From: CBDCYS01 sp965226185
Lineage (GTDB): Bacteria; Acidobacteriota; Terriglobia; Bryobacterales; UBA6623
Direction: 5' to 3'
Assembly (NCBI GenBank): GCA_965226185.1
Contig: CBDDCT010000007.1
Span: 1,860,001 to 1,924,000, forward strand
DNA: 64,000 nt
The position numbers and the translations under genes are program-made. Within the stretch, counting starts at the first letter, position 1. The number at the start of each line of letters is the position of its first letter. A model generated the notes under the pieces. It was not told the origin of the DNA, did no database searches, and saw only the letters and a list, made by a program, of their open reading frames with translations. Positions 63,767 through 64,000 of the stretch are shown piece after piece.

Positions 63767-63900
63767 CCCCAATCCTGTCGACTTAGTAGTTCCGCGGACG
63801 GATTTTGTTGCATGCCGTGTGGTCTTGTTTCGGGTCTCGTTGAACGCCCGCCCCGCATCGCACTCCGCGCAGACGAACGGGCCGGTTTGCTCCTACGCCC
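63767..63900. repeat. Dispersed repeat, module A (copy 2)
   Basis: It begins CCCCAATCCTGTCGACTTAG and then matches 12631-12745 nearly base for base (GGTCTTGTTTCGGGTCTCGT here, GGCC at one site there). It follows the cupin gene. Confidence 0.7.
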
Positions 63901-63928
63901 CGTCCGGAGCTTACCCGGGATGGTTTTC

Positions 63929-64000
63929 GCACCCAGGGTTCCGCTTCGCTCCACCCTGGGCTACGATCCTGCGCCGCTTCGCGGCTGGACGGCTCTGGGC
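63929..64000. repeat. Dispersed repeat, module B (copy 4, cut by window end)
   Basis: CGCACCCAGGGTTCCGCTTC, then CACCCTGGGCTACGATCCTG and GCCGCTTCGCGGCTGGACGG. Modules A and B lie in the same order as at 12.6-13.0 kb, so they may form one longer repeat. Confidence 0.7.

Overview
The window looks like a G+C-rich chromosomal segment of an Acidobacteriota member, most likely of the Bryobacterales/Solibacter type. The evidence is a protein at 54302-55300 ending in what reads as the Solibacter-type TIGR03437 C-terminal domain, an Oar-like TonB-dependent receptor, winged-helix/TolB-like/TPR regulators, Ser/Thr kinases with C-terminal propeller remnants, a cytochrome-ankyrin-cyclase protein, and several sulfatases. 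This placement is an inference from gene content. No rRNA is present. One intact tRNA (initiator Met, 14616-14692) and the 3' end of a tRNA-Ser (12496-12520) were found.

Layout. 0-5 kb: the end of a TonB receptor running out of the window, a truncated Tat protein, a ParD antitoxin with a decayed toxin, a frameshifted winged-helix/TPR regulator, a secreted metalloprotease and an IS3 fragment. 5.3-9.1 kb: two almost identical IS1380-type insertion sequences enclosing a 170 bp spacer, with a 5 bp direct repeat around the whole unit. The unit appears to have landed in the -10 element of the promoter of a lower-G+C three-gene operon (methyltransferase, SorC regulator, PfkB kinase; 9.1-12.0 kb). 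12.0-14.5 kb: dispersed repeats and a string of small minus-strand genes with a truncated TIR-domain gene, between the tRNA-Ser remnant and tRNA-fMet. 15.0-20.6 kb: a four-gene operon in which a P1B-type ATPase is fused to an HflK-like SPFH domain, followed by a His-rich HflC-like protein, a second HflK-like protein and a membrane-anchored NTF2-like protein. This is the best candidate here for an undescribed system.

20.7-35.5 kb is mostly housekeeping: AT-hook protein, a 530 bp MITE-like IS1380 derivative, cdsA-uppS-ubiX, an XRE regulator, a PfkB kinase beside a broken sugar transporter, a frameshifted TfoX-like gene, gph, DUF4202, a Tad pilus block (cpaB-tadA-tadB-tadC) and a patatin phospholipase. 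35.8-41.1 kb: two tandem type I glutamine synthetases and a fatty acyl-CoA reductase-like gene, with two copies of a hairpin-array repeat whose stems differ but stay paired. 41.8-44.2 kb is an insertion-sequence graveyard (ISNCY-like remnant, IS481 element, kinase fragments).

44.6-64 kb is suited to using sulfated, rhamnose-containing glycans: L-rhamnose isomerase, a GntP-type permease, three sulfatases (one cleanly interrupted by an IS256 element with an 8 bp duplication), a Gfo/Idh/MocA oxidoreductase, a mannose-6-phosphate isomerase-like cupin, a Ser/Thr kinase, a transglutaminase-like lipoprotein and the cytochrome/ankyrin protein. Short dispersed repeats recur at 12.6-13.0, 44.1, 47.7 and 63.8-64.0 kb. 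All identifications are from reading the translated sequence, without database searches.
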